Position numbers and translations under genes: made by a program. Below are positions 46,610-57,712 of a stretch of 64,000 bases of DNA, one piece after another. The notes under the pieces are model-generated. The model saw only the letters and a program-made list of their open reading frames with translations, did no database searches and was not told the DNA's origin. Positions within the stretch are counted from its first letter, which is position 1. Every line of letters begins with the position of its first letter. Source of the stretch: Candolleomyces eurysporus. Its lineage: Eukaryota; Basidiomycota; Agaricomycetes; Agaricales; Psathyrellaceae. The stretch lies in NCBI GenBank assembly GCA_027579435.1, contig JANBPK010001485.1, positions 16,877-80,876 on the forward strand. Direction: 5' to 3'.

Positions 46610-47300
46610 ATGCTACTGCCGTATACCCTCCTCTCTGCTATACTCTTCCTCTGCTCGCTACTCCCAACACCAATCCATGGGGCCTTCTCGATCTCAGTTA
46701 CCTCGGGCAACGACACGAGTGTCATCGAGCAAAACAGCGCAGGGACCTGGTGCTACTACCCAGCGCCTCGCGCAAACCGCACTATACCACTGGACCGCGA
46801 ATGTACGGGGGCCAACGCGGATTTCCGGGCAGTGATGGCGGCCCACTTGGAACAGACCGCTTCGATATCCTACTACAACGCCGGCCTTGACAGGCTTGGA
46901 GGCCCCGAATACCCAGTCAGAACCTCACCAGGCAAAACCTATCTTTGCATTAGCGGGCGCGCCACCGACGGACTTTACGAGACGTCTTGCGAACAAGCGA
47001 CGAGGGATAACCAGTTTGGTCGGGGACCTTTTGGTAACCGGACGGTTTGTGCTGTGGGGGTGTCTCAAGCAGCCGTGTCCGATGGATGCTACGCCCCCGG
47101 GGACGCGTCGCCGGAGAACGAGTCAGGTTCAGGCTCAAACTCAGGCTCAAACTCTGCTGCTGCTGAAATCTCATATCGTGCAGGTGAGCAATCTCAAAGT
47201 CATTGGTCACCTTTGACGAATTCTGACATGGTTTGCAGATTTATTGTTAATTTTATTCGCTGCTGTTGTTACATTAAATGTCCCCCCTGTAACGCTATAG
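46610..47300 (+). CDS. small Cys-containing, probably GPI-anchored surface protein
   Basis: Family not recognised. Two exons: 46610 to about 47183 and about 47241-47300. The signal peptide is MLLPYTLLSAILFLCSLLPT-PIHG. The mature part of about 165 residues has six Cys (in GTWCYYP, DRECTG, KTYLCIS, YETSCEQ, NRTVCAV, SDGCYAP), enough for three disulfides, and N-glycosylation sites (NDTS, NRTI, NRTV). A Gly/Ser/Asn spacer (SGSGSNSGSNSAAAE) leads to the second exon, which encodes a purely hydrophobic end DLLLILFAAVVTLNVPPVTL with TAG at 47298-47300. Spacer plus hydrophobic terminus is the GPI-attachment pattern. Without the intron the frame would instead run to 47422 with an unlikely Cys-rich tail, so the spliced form is preferred. 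Confidence 0.75.
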
Positions 47301-47650
47301 CCCCTGTCAGTTTGTACCCCCGAAACATCTGTATACATGGTCTTGAACCCGCATATGTCATACTTGACGAGAAAGACCTCTTCCATGGCTCTTCATTGCC
47401 TTCGGGAAAACACTATCAGTGATCCTCTCCAGGCCTTCTGTGGTTGAGTGCTATGGCCGGTTTGGGCGTAGAGCGGCAATACATACACGAAGCCGATCCA
47501 TTCACGATACTACGGACAAATCAATGTAATATATGAGATTAGCAAGATTGGATAAACGAACTAGCTTGGTGCCGAACGGAGATACGAACACAACATCGGG
47601 AGGGAAGAAACAAGAGGAATAGGATACAAAGATCTACAAGCGCCTGTGTA
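47301..47650. other. convergent intergenic region
   Basis: 350 bp between two converging genes, expected to hold both 3' untranslated regions. Nothing else seen. Confidence 0.5.
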
Positions 47651-48977
47651 TCACAGCAGGGAATCCATCTTTGACAAAACCTCGAGGACTCCTGCTACAA
47701 GCTCGAATGAAAGATCTTCATCGCCATCCTTGGCCTCCTTTTTGGCTTCTTGGACTAGTCCAAGAACTGACTCCCTACCACTGACCTCCCCAGCACTGCC
47801 CATCGCAATTCTGTTTGCCTGTTGTCTCCTAGGCCTTGGGGATGGGCCTCCTGGACTGAAGGGAGATGAGCTGCCGCCTCCGAAAGGCCAAACGATGAAT
47901 TCGTTCAGGATCTCTTCGCAGCGCCCGAATGCAGCCTCCCTTTCCTCGAATCCTAGCCTGTCGAAGGCATTATCAAGAACACTGGCGCAGTACGCCGAGC
48001 AAGCGAGGGAAACTGCTCGGATGACGCGACATTGGATTCCTTCCTTGTCCAGAGCCGATGGAGGAATGGCGGATGTTGTTGAGGTAAGGAGTGTTACAGT
48101 CCTAGTAATGATGGATTCCTTGACACGCATGTCCGAAACCGGGTGGGTGGCCATGTCGAAGAGGAGGAAGTTGCGTTTCTCGGTGCGCAGCACGCCCTTG
48201 TCGACTAGGCCTTTCAAAAGGCGTTCTCGAACCTGCTTTAGCTGGAATCCGATTTTCATGACGTTCCAAGTCTCGCCTAGAAGGTGAACAATTAGTATTG
48301 GGAAGGACAGAATTGGGATAGTCTGAACGCACCGCTCATCAAGTCGATCCAGGTATTGACACTGAACCTCTCGACGTCTTGCTGGCTCCTCATGAGCTTG
48401 AGCGCCTCGTCCAAAAGTGTTTCGCCGGTCTGTTTATCGCTTATGACCTCGACGAGCCTCTCAGCGGGGGCAAACTGTCTTCGATTGGGGTCTTTGACGA
48501 GGGCAATGCGTTTCCGCAGCGCCAGTTCGATGAGAATGCAGCCACGAAGCGCATACGAGATATTGTCGTTCCAGAACGAAAGGTAGCCCTAGGAGGAGCG
48601 CTATGATCAGTCAGAGTTAATTTGGAGACCCAAATAAAAGCGGGACGGTGGCAAATCGCGTCCAGGACTTACTTGCTTATCCTTGACACCTAGCAGCATA
48701 ATCTCTTCCATAAGGGTCAATTTTGGGAGTTTNCCCCCCGACCTTGGCCTCTTNCCCCCGCTGCATCTTGCAGATCCCTTGGGTCATACGCGATCCTGTT
48801 ACCTCCAGAGTACTCGAACGCCGAGCCACCAGCGTGGTAGGAGGGCTGTGGTGGAGGGTCGGCGGTGCTGCTTCTGCTGTTTGCGCCATTGGTGCTTGGC
48901 TTGCTGGAATCGTCCTCGTCGTCGTAGCCTGAGGAGGATTGGCCTGCTACACGCCGACTTCGGAGACCTGAGGACAT
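47651..48977 (-). CDS. Vps74/GOLPH3 (GPP34) Golgi phosphoprotein
   Basis: A PI4P-binding peripheral Golgi protein that retains glycosyltransferases by linking them to COPI. The ATG at 48977 gives a disordered acidic start [20 protein letters not shown]. The GPP34 domain follows: [140 protein letters not shown] and a helical end with [20 protein letters not shown]-terminal extension of about 70 residues ([20 protein letters not shown]) is longer than in yeast. Introns lie at about 48277-48333 and 48596-48672. Two N calls (48733, 48754) beside C runs, just before the domain, shift the frame and look technical. Confidence 0.92.
48733..48754. other. two ambiguous bases beside C runs in Vps74
   Basis: TTTNCCCCCCG and CTTNCCCCCG lie 21 bp apart. 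The reading frame before and after differs, although both sides are clearly Vps74. Confidence 0.75.
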
Positions 48978-49416
48978 TTTACAGACGATTGAGCCAAAAC
49001 CTGGCGATGAGGGTTGACGAGCCCGTGACGGCCATGAGCCATGATCACTAGGCCTACATGGGAGCAGAACGGCAATTGCCGAACTCTGCGTTTCCGCCTC
49101 CCTTTTCTTAAACCCCTTTGCTACAATTTAAGTACGCCAAGTTCACTTAGTAAATTGGATTTCCAGATTGTTAGGATCCGTTGATTTTTATCCGAGACGA
49201 ATAGCTTCCACGGCGTTGCAAGCCCGTAGGAGAGACCAGAGTGCCTCTAAATTTAGGCAGCCAGGCTGTGGCCAGGCGTATAAATTTGGATGAGCGTCCC
49301 CGAAACAGGCAATTGAAGGCTGTAAGCGGAGCTATTTTTAGAATATCATCTTCAGCACGTAAAGACCAGTTGCTCGCTTTCTTCTTCACCACCACCATCC
49401 CCACCCCGTTCCACTC
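48978..49416. promoter_or_regulatory. divergent promoter region, Vps74 / GH17
   Basis: 439 bp between divergent starts. ATAAATTT at about 49279-49286 is a possible weak TATA element, and the C-rich CACCACCACCATCCCCACC just before 49417 is a likely GH17 leader. No separate gene supported. Confidence 0.45.
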
Positions 49417-51705
49417 ATGAGCCGACCATACCCCCCATACCAGGACAACCCCAGGGCCGATCCGTTCGCAGACGGTTCCACTGGCTCTCGTGGTACCAGC
49501 TACGATCAGGGCTACTCAGACCGCAACGATTACGATCCATACGATTCGAACACTGGCAATGGTGTAAGCGTATTTTGTCCACCACTTCTCGGCTTGGGTT
49601 TCCGTCGGGCACTTGCGCAATCTAGCCGTCGGCGGAGGAATCCTTATATCTTGACCTTGGATCGCCCCCTTTGTTGCCCTTCGACTCCAAGCTGACTTTT
49701 CCCGATCGTTGTAGGCAACACGCTATCCTGAAAATTCCGACAACATCCCTCTTCAGGCATCACTCGCCGGCGACACCACCAGCAGAGGCTATACAGGGTT
49801 GCCACACAACGAGAGCCAAGCGGACCTCTCGCTCGCGAACCCAGCCCCATACGCAGCCGGAGCAACCGCAGCCGGAAGACATTCGGTGTATAATAACGGG
49901 TTTGTCATGGAACGAGGATATAGTAATAATGCTTTGGGACAAGGGGGAGGCTACGTGTCAGGGAGGAGTAGCTCCAGTGCCCTCGATAGTGGTCCCTCGC
50001 CATGGCTTCAACATCAGCAGAAAGGTCAGCAAAGATCGAAATTTTTGGTACGTCCGTAACCTGGTCGTCGGGGAAACGTCATCGCTGACCCGAAGTTCAG
50101 ATTTGGGGCGGCGTGCTGGTTGTAGTTGGCCTCATTATCATTGGTGTCGTCGTGGGCGTCGTCGTATCCAATAACAGGAAGAAAAATGAGGATACCAAGT
50201 CATCTAGTACGTCGTGTCGCATCTCTTATTTTACCGATGGTATGAACATCGCTTCATCATAGCCAGTGACGCTGTCAATCAAACTGATCCCAACGACCCG
50301 AGCACGTTCATCAAAGACCCCAATCTGCACCAGGCGTTCTACGGGATGGCTTATACACCCGAGAACTCACAGCTGCCTGGGTGCGGTAACAAATTATGTA
50401 TGAGCTCTCCCAAGTCTGCGTCATTAGCGATTTATTGATACCAGTTCATAGCGGAGGTCATCCAGGATATTCAGCTGATTTCTCAGCTTACCAAGGTTTG
50501 CGCAGCATATCTCATATGCTGTGCCCATACTGACGAGCCTCCTCTCATTTTAGCGCATCCGTTTATACGGCTCCGATTGCAACCAAACCGCACTGGTGGT
50601 GAGTAAATATTGAATCTTTACACGGCCTCAATACTGACGTCGACCTCCTAGTTGGAAGCTATCAAACGAACCAAAGTTGACATGGAAGTCTTCATTGGCA
50701 ATTACCCCATTCCTACCGATGGCGGTGCGGCATACCGACGACAACGAGATATCATGAAGCAGGCTATCGAAACCTACGGTACCGATCACATTGCGGGTGT
50801 GACGGTGGGTAACGAGTTCATGCTCAAGTTAGTTCTTTTGTTTTTCTGCCTCGAGCCCTTTCCTGAGCCGTCTTCATCTCAGCTACCTCGGCGCCAATGG
50901 AGCCTCGGACCCCAACAGCGCTGTCGGCGACACTGGAGCCGCCCTCTTGATATCTGACATCCAGGATACACGCGATATGTTGGCTTCTCTGAATCTTCAG
51001 ACAACACCTCCAGTTGGAACCTCCGACGCTGGTAGTTATTTCAATACCAAGGTGTTGGAAGCTGTTGACTACGGGGTAGGATCTTTCGACCGTTCAAAAT
51101 AGCTGGAACTCGCTAACTCCATCATCGACAGCTGGCGAACGTCCATCCCTGGTTCGCCAACGTTACTGCGGAAACGGCTGCGAGCTGGACAACCAACTTT
51201 TTCCAGGAGCAGAACGTGGACGTAGCTGCGAAGCTTTCGAACACTCCTAAAATGTACATCGCCGAGACCGGCTGGCCTACAGTACGCATAATTTCATCTC
51301 GCCTAGGATTCAGACTCATTATGCTGATCTATTTATTTGTTGTTGCGCACAGAAATCGTCCGATGCTGGAAACGCTAATAATGGAGCATCTGATGCTAGC
51401 ATATCCAACTTGCAAACCTTCATCGACACTTTCGTTTGCCAGGCAAACTCTGCCGGGGTTCCCTACTTCTTTTTCGAAGTGCGTATGTTCTACAAGGTGT
51501 CTCATTCGTTGCTCACCACGTTGTCAGTTCTCCGACGAGCCCTGGAAGGATGCTCAATTCGGTGGAGTTGAGGGATGGTGGGGACTGTTCAGCTCATCGT
51601 ACGTTCTTCCTGGCTATCTTCTTCCCTTTCCCGTCGGATCTAACCCTGCATTGCAGTCGAAAACTCAAGGATGGTATCACGATACCAACTTGCACTGCCC
51701 CATAA
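49417..51705 (+). CDS. GH17 glucan endo-1,3-beta-glucosidase, type II membrane-anchored
   Basis: A cell-wall beta-1,3-glucanase/transglucosylase. The ATG at 49417 gives a cytosolic Pro/Tyr/Asp-rich segment of about 160 aa (MSRPYPPYQDNPRADPFADG), then a single membrane helix IWGGVLVVVGLIIIGVVVGV before SNNRKKNEDTKSS, so the catalytic part faces the wall. The GH17 domain reads AFYGMAYTPENSQLPGCGNK, IQDIQLISQLTKRIRLYGSD, VDMEVFIGNYPIPTDGGAAY, acid/base Glu in GVTVGNEFML (about 50810), TPPVGTSDAGSYFNTKVLEA, VDYGLANVHPWFANVTAETA, nucleophile Glu in MYIAETGWPT (about 51265), GVPYFFFEFSDEPWK and FGGVEGWWGLFSSNRKLKDG, ending IPTCTAP. About ten introns, several exons below 60 nt. Yeast relatives are Bgl2/Scw4 (secreted); the N-terminal anchor is a basidiomycete trait. 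Confidence 0.92.
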
Positions 51706-52111
51706 ACCCGAAGGCTTCCCATTCCTTCCAGCACGAGCCCTTCTTATCTGATGCCACGCGCGAACCCTTGTTCGTGTCCAGCCCACTTGTTATGTTCAGC
51801 CCAAAGGACGCTTAGTACTAGAGGTATCATCATCTATTTTAATATCTTTCCTTCTTTTCAAAAATGGCTCTTGTTTACTTAGGCCTTTGTGCCAACCACG
51901 GACTCTTCATGATCATACCTTTACGACTTGTTACGGACTGTGTTGTATAGCCCAGGGACGATATTTCGCTACTTCCATTCCCTGAACCTGTGTTGTATGT
52001 ACCATCGCATTATTTTGGTCGCATTCCAGCGCATTTTGGTCGCCTCTGCGGATTTTTGGGTGGGTGGCAAGCTGCTCATTAGGAAGGGACACGGGAGAAT
52101 CTACCGTAAGA
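51706..52111. other. GH17 3' flank and tRNA 5' flank
   Basis: 406 bp with no supported gene; the first part is the GH17 3' untranslated region. Confidence 0.5.
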
Positions 52112-52182
52112 GCATTGATGGTGTAGCGGTAACATTGGGTCTTCCCATGGCCTAGCTCCGGGTTCGACTCCCGGTCAATGCA
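52112..52182 (+). tRNA. tRNA-Gly, anticodon CCC
   Basis: A 71-nt cloverleaf without intron. Acceptor stem GCATTGA / TCAATGC pairs fully, with discriminator A. D arm GTGT-AGCGGTA-ACAT. Anticodon stem GGGTC / GGCCT pairs with one G-T and one T-G wobble. Loop TTCCCAT places CCC at 34-36. Variable loop AGCT. T arm CCGGG-TTCGACT-CCCGG carries the TTCGANT box B. A T5 run begins at 52191. Anticodon CCC reads GGG. Confidence 0.95.
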
Positions 52183-52190
52183 CGCATACG

Positions 52191-52195
52191 TTTTT
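52191..52195 (+). terminator. RNA polymerase III terminator of tRNA-Gly
   Basis: Five T residues starting nine bases after the end of the tRNA, the normal Pol III stop signal. Confidence 0.8.
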
Positions 52196-52493
52196 ATCCC
52201 TTTATCTTTTACGTCTCAACGCGATGTTTTAGCAGTGGTGCATGAGGTGTTGCACGAACCATCCCGGGTTTGGTTGTCCTCAACATGGCCGTATGTATCA
52301 CTTCAAATCATAGATCCGTGGCATTCTCGCAAGGAATGCGAGGCTCTAATAGCGGGCTGTTCCCCCGCCACGTACAGGATAATTCACCAAGATCTCCGAA
52401 CCGAGTATTCCAGGTATCAATAGTCTCATAAATATGTAGGAAGTCCATGTACAATCAAGTTGACAGAGAGAAGGAGTTATTGCGATCTCCCAA
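52196..52493. other. intergenic, tRNA to SH3 gene
   Basis: About 300 bp; presumably the 3' region of the minus-strand SH3 gene. Nothing else seen. Confidence 0.5.
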
Positions 52494-53387
52494 CTAGAAG
52501 ATTGCTCGGACAAGGCCCCCACCGATTGCGGCACCTAGAAATCAAGTTCAGTCTAGCGCTAGCAAGTAAGGAGAAGGTTTTACGAACCTGCACCAAAGCC
52601 TACACCTCCGGCAGCCGAGTGGGCCATCTGGAAAGTTCAAACGATCAAATTATGTCTCTCAACATGTAGAGCCAGATACAACGCACCGTGTTCTTCAAGC
52701 CACCGAACTTGCTCTTCTTCTCCTCGTGGCCAGGTGCCTGCTGCAACCCGACGGAGTTTACCCCTTCGCCTGCAGGCGGAGGGGCGTTTGCACCGTGGTG
52801 CGCGGCCCCGAAGGGTTTGTATGGCTTTGGCGCGGGTGTTGGGAAAGCAGGGGCGGCGGCCACTGGTGTTTGGAGCTTCTCCACGTAGCTGGACGGGAGG
52901 AGACCTTCCTTCCCATTGAAGCGGCCTCTCCACCAATCTGCGTTGGTTTCGTCGATAATTTCGATGATGTCTCCGGAGGAGAAGGTCAAGTCGTTGGGAT
53001 CCTAGGACGCAGAGTTGGCCCGAGTCAGATATTTGCTTTTTGCATTGGCGAATGGAGAGCAGGGACTATAGTACATACCGAGCCATTCTCGTTATAACCC
53101 CACAGGGCCTTGGCTTGGGGAGCACTGTTTCGTTGAGGTGGCGGCGGCGGAGGTGGGACAGCTCTAGGTTGGTGAGCTTCCTGTCCGTGACTCGGGGATA
53201 CGAGTTTGGAGAATTTGGACGAAATCTGCGACATAGCACTCGGTGCCTTTGTCGCTGAACCTTGAGGAAGTCTGGCTAGGATTTCCTGTGCATCTCCCTG
53301 TGAGATGTAATTCTGCGAGGCCAACAGCTCGACATTCTGTTGGATTTGCGAGATCAAATGAGCAGCGAGAGGGTCTTCGACGGTCAT
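52494..53387 (-). CDS. SH3-domain protein of Lsb1/Lsb2 type
   Basis: In yeast Lsb1 and Lsb2/Pin3 bind the WASP homologue Las17 and regulate actin patches. The ATG at 53387 gives MTVEDPLAAHLISQIQQNVE, then LLASQNYISQGDAQEILARL (helical pair typical of the family), a linker, a polyproline run (AVPPPPPPPQRNSAP), and an SH3 domain: QAKALWGYNENG, DPNDLTFSSGDIIEIIDETN, ADWWRGRFNGKEGLLPSSYV. The usual ALYDY is ALWGY here. A Pro/Ala tail with PKPYKPFGAAHHG follows. The last two exons are small and encode MAHSAAGGVGFGAG and AAIGGGLVRAIF, a Gly-rich hydrophobic end with TAG at 52494-52496. Three introns. Same orientation as the inositol phosphatase upstream of it, 409 bp apart. Confidence 0.88.
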
Positions 53388-53796
53388 GGTGGTGAGTAGA
53401 GAAGGAAGGAGTCTGTGAGGCGATAAATTGGAACTGCGCAACTGCTTGGCGACATGATTGCAATTATTATTGCCGCGTCGGCCTGGAAGGGCTCACCATA
53501 GTCCAACACAGCCTCTCAAACTCCTGCTGTTGACCAACTCCCAGCGGCCCTGAAGCTTGAAGCCTCAAATGTTGCGAAAATAACTAGAAGTAAATATAGG
53601 TGCGCATAGAGTATATATGGAACAATGTCAAATGCTGTAAATATGAGAGCAAGTCGATGCAAAGGAATGTGAGTATGTATGCAGTAGTACGAAGCAAGGC
53701 CGTATGCCAACAATCTAAAAGCCATCCAGAAAAAAAAATGAAAAACAACAGTTGTGAAAAGCAAGTACGGGATAGTAGTCGCAAAGCCCAGCGTGC
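53388..53796. other. intergenic region, inositol phosphatase 3' end to SH3 gene promoter
   Basis: 409 bp between two minus-strand genes; no gene supported. Contains an A-rich stretch (AAAAAAAAATGAAAAACAAC) near 53731, likely part of the upstream gene's 3' untranslated region seen from the other strand. Confidence 0.5.
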
Positions 53797-56700
53797 TTAT
53801 ACGTACATAACGAATGTCCCAAGCACGGGCCGATGGTCACTGCGGCCCTCAAGCCGACGCATCTGCTTGTCATCCAGCGTATTATAGTCCAAACAAACCA
53901 CCTCTCCCTTTCGGCGAACAATGGCGGGTGTCACCAGGGGCGTTACTTGTTCCTCTATCGTAATTTCACGATCGTTAGAATGACTGTTCGGGGACAAGAA
54001 ACTGGGCACCCAGCGCCATCTTGAAGGCGTCCCCGAATCACCCCCTGAAAGAGGGCTTATCAAAACACCAAATCCTGTTGGGCGCTTGCGCTCAGCTGGA
54101 GCTGACGGGGGAGGTGATGCTGCAGAAATGCGTCTTTTCCCTTGTACGACGGAAGCACTCGCTGGAGGGACGCCATACGCATCCCCTTTCTCCTCAGGTG
54201 CTGGTACGAAGATGGTTTGCGACAGAGGTGGCGCGGTCTTCAAGGGGGGCAAAAACTCTGGAGAAGCATCACCGACCGATGGAACGGCGAGTGTTGACGG
54301 TCTGCGAGATACCTTTGCCGACTTCGCCCTAAATAGCCCCCGGAAGCCGCCCACTTTCTTCGGTGGAGGGCTCAGCAAGTGTTGATGTCGCACGTCAGGA
54401 GATGGTGAAGGAGATGGTGAAGGCTCGATCGTAGTCTTCCAGAGTATTCTGTCACACCTACGAAAAGCTTAATTCCACAAACTTTCGAGAAGAGGTGAGA
54501 AATACAACGTACCAGCTTGGAACACGTTTCTTATGCGACGTATCATAAACGCCCTTGTCAGCGTTGAGGTTTTCTAGGCTAGACATCGCAGCAGACTTCA
54601 TACTGTCCACTTTGATTCTGGGTGGCGGTACCAATGAGGGAAGGCTCATGTTTCCCGAAGGCGTCAAAGGCACTGCTGTCAGAGGTGCAGCTGTTTTCGG
54701 TGTGGGTGGAAAGTGGGTTACGCCCGAGCTAGACGGTGTCGTTGGTATATCTGGAAGTGCGAATCCGCCATCAGCTGTGCCTGTGTGCTTCCTACCGGAC
54801 TTGCTGGGTGGCCCTAGATTGAAAGGCGACTTCAAGGACAGCAACCTTTGTTTTGCTTTTTGGACAGCGACAGCCTGGGAGAGGGAAGACTTGCTCGCTG
54901 ATGCAGCCATGGTGGGAGAGGCCGGAATGGTTGCATTGACTTCACCCTCTGTTCCTCGTGAATACGCCGTAGATGCGGAGGTAATTGATGCTGCTTCATC
55001 CAGGTCGTCATCGTCGTTCTCAGCACGTTTCTGTCGCTTCAGTGTTCGCAAAACATCGTATTTGAAAGTTGGTGCGAAGTCAATGTCGGCCTCGTTAAAT
55101 CCTTTGAACTCAGGTGCGTCGTCCTGCATGACCTTGCGTAGTTGATCAAACGCCAGGGCTTGCGCATAGTCTAAAACGCTCGTGAGTGAATCTGCTGTCA
55201 GTGAATAAAACTATTTTCTACCTTTACGAGAGATGAGCCAATCGGCATGCAGTCTAGTGATATCCAATCTGAAGTTGAGGTCGCCACACAAAAAGGTGAA
55301 ATCAAATCTATCGGTGAGGTCTGCGCAAAGATAAGAGCATGTCACGGGCCAACAAAAAAAACCATTTGGCTGACCTTCCAACGACTTTCGAGGATCACTC
55401 TTGGGCAGGAAATCGTCTACCTCCAGCTCGGCCTGAAAATGGCGTCAGATATGGGCATAGCGTGGTTCTTGCAGGACAATACCAACCTTTATCTTTGCCA
55501 AATTTGCCAATCTATGGTTGACTCTGCCTTCGTGAGCTACGAAGATGAACGAGCTCAATAAGTGAACAGAAATGGATGGTGTATTGCACATACCGGCAAG
55601 GTGGGCATTCAAAAACAGCAGCGTAGTGCCGTCGACATTGACAGAGATGCCAACACCTCCCTTATTACCGACACGGCCACCAATCAATCCGGCAGTGACA
55701 GCAGACTTCGAGGTACCTAAAGCGAGTTAGTCAGCGTGAATGTTCTCATGTGTAAGACACACCTACCCTTGATTAGAGGCTTCACGTCCCTGTGCACGTA
55801 TATGGCGAGATAGATGCCCATGAGCCTTTCCTTGACCAAAAGCTGATATGGACCTTTCTTGGGTTCCTTCAGAGATGGCACTCGCTTCAAAGCCAACCGT
55901 GGGGTGCCAGGAACTGCAGCGGTCACAACGTTGCCTACAACCTCGACGATCTTGGGAGTCTTGGGTACCTTGGGCAACTCAAAGATGCCTCCGTTGCATA
56001 GCCAATCTTCGACGATAGACGACCAACCCGCTGGAGGACCGTGAGGGGGAATGTTGATTTGGAGGGGTTCGAGCGGCGTTCCAGGGGTGTCATCCAGGTT
56101 GGGTGCATTGCCTTTCTTCGTGACTGTGGGTTTCACGAGGAAAGTCTCGGAGTTTCTGGAATCTGGACCTTTATTCCCTTCTTTCACCCGAATTTGCGGT
56201 GGACTAGAGCGCTCAGAGTCCTTGTCGAAAGACGGACCCCTATCCTTCTCTTTGTCCTTTTCCTTCTCGCGTTCCTTTTCCTTATCCCTGTCCACGAGCT
56301 TGAAGCCGGCACCAAGGGCCATTGGAAGACCTGGGGAGCATGAGTATACGCATACATGAACAAGAGATCGCTCGAGCCCTCACCTGAAAGAGACGGGCAT
56401 TCTTGACCAGCACTGCGCGACGTTAGATGTTACACGAAGTCAATCCAAGTTATAGACACTTACACTACAACAAAGTGGTATGGATGGTCAGGTTCTTCTG
56501 GGAGGATTGGGAACGTTCCGGGTGGACTTGCGGGATTGGGTGCGTAAGGAGGCACTTTGCCCAGTAATTCTTCCAGTTCACCCTTATAGAAATGTCACGA
56601 TGTATTCCTCTTCGTACAGTTGGAGATAAGACTCACTTTCGGTAACGAGTCGTGCATATTCCAGGTGATGATGCGAACCTTCATGCCCTTGACTTTGTAG

Positions 56701-57472
56701 TGGTTGCTCGTCGTCGAGGACACAGCGGAAAGTGGTGCCCCGTCGGTCGTCGCAGCTTTGGCTGGACCTTGCTTTGCATTCTTTCTGCCCAGAGGAGACT
56801 TATCCCATCGAACGGAAGGAAGGGAAGCACTACGGGGCTGCTTTTGCTTCTCCTTCAACTGAGCGCCGCTTGATGCTGGCGCCTCATCAGATGCAGAAAT
56901 GGGAGTACGGGAGGTTGGTAGAAGGTCTTGCAGGCGCTGCAAGACGCCATAACCTGCACATTTCTCAAGTTTCACGAGCAGTTCATACACAAACAAGTCA
57001 AACAAGTACCTTGCTTCGGCTTCACTAAACCTGATCCTTCTGAAACGTCAGGGTTCGCGGGTGGTGGTTGGTTGTATTCTTCAAGCACCAAAGCCGGAGG
57101 CCTATGGGATCCTTTCACTCTGGATGCTGCATTGTCCTCCAAAGGGTCGTTAACGAGTGTAGTTGAGGCATTCATGGGGGGTATTGGCCAAACGGAAGAC
57201 AGGTCCACCTCCGGGTTCGACAGTCGAGCTTTACGGTCCCAGTAATCTTCCTGTGACGTGTGGTGCTGAATATTTAATTTGAGGGGCGTAGCGTGTCAAG
57301 TGGAAGTTCTAGATTAAATGAAGCCGTCCAGTGGGATAGAAATGTGGCGAATGTCGACGTCCGGCGCGATAGAGTATGAATTGAGAACAGCAGGATACCG
57401 AATGGGAAACAGGTAGGGAGTTTAGACCTGAAGAAGCCGCGAAAGCGCTGCCCAGGGAGTAGGGAGGCTCAT
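53797..57472 (-). CDS. inositol-polyphosphate 5-phosphatase with large low-complexity inserts
   Basis: Removes the 5-phosphate of phosphoinositides or inositol phosphates (endonuclease/exonuclease/phosphatase fold). The ATG at 57472 gives MSLPTPWAALSRLLQ, spliced in frame to HHTSQEDYWDRKARLSNPEV. Catalytic motifs in order: VRIITWNMHDSLPK, AGQECPSLSG (metal-binding Glu), LMGIYLAIYVHRDV, GGRVGNKGGVGISVNVDGTT, LLFLNAHLAG-HEGRVNHRLA, FLCGDLNFRLDITRLHADWL, FNEADIDFAPTFKYDV, SW-CDRILWKT, and SDHRPVLGTFVMYV at the end. Inserts separate these motifs: a Lys/Glu run (KEKEREKEKDKEKDRG) after AGQECP, about 170 Ser/Pro-rich residues after the FKYDV region, and about 190 residues between CDRILW and SDHRP. 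Roughly eight introns. It acts on cytosolic membrane lipids by inference; no membrane anchor was seen. Confidence 0.9.
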
Positions 57473-57712
57473 AAATGAGTGAGGGTGTCAAGGAGAAAAA
57501 GGCGATGATGATGATGGAATGCAACGCGGCGGTCATATATCCTGGGTTGGCACTATACCCATATCAACCACAACAACGAGGCTGCCTACTACGGCCTCCA
57601 CGGGTCGACGCTATTCAATTCTCTCATATCTGTGGCGCCTAGCGTTCTGTATGTATTGAAGAGGAGTACAAGGGAGTATTACCGCTCTTGCTCCTAACTA
57701 TCATCTGCGACA
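57473..57712. promoter_or_regulatory. divergent promoter region, inositol phosphatase / CCDC130
   Basis: 240 bp between the two divergent starts. No TATA box is obvious. Confidence 0.5.

Noticed and set aside
46949..47216. Extra frames overlapping the GPI-type protein
   Set aside because: They lack a signal peptide or motif and are explained by the main frame.
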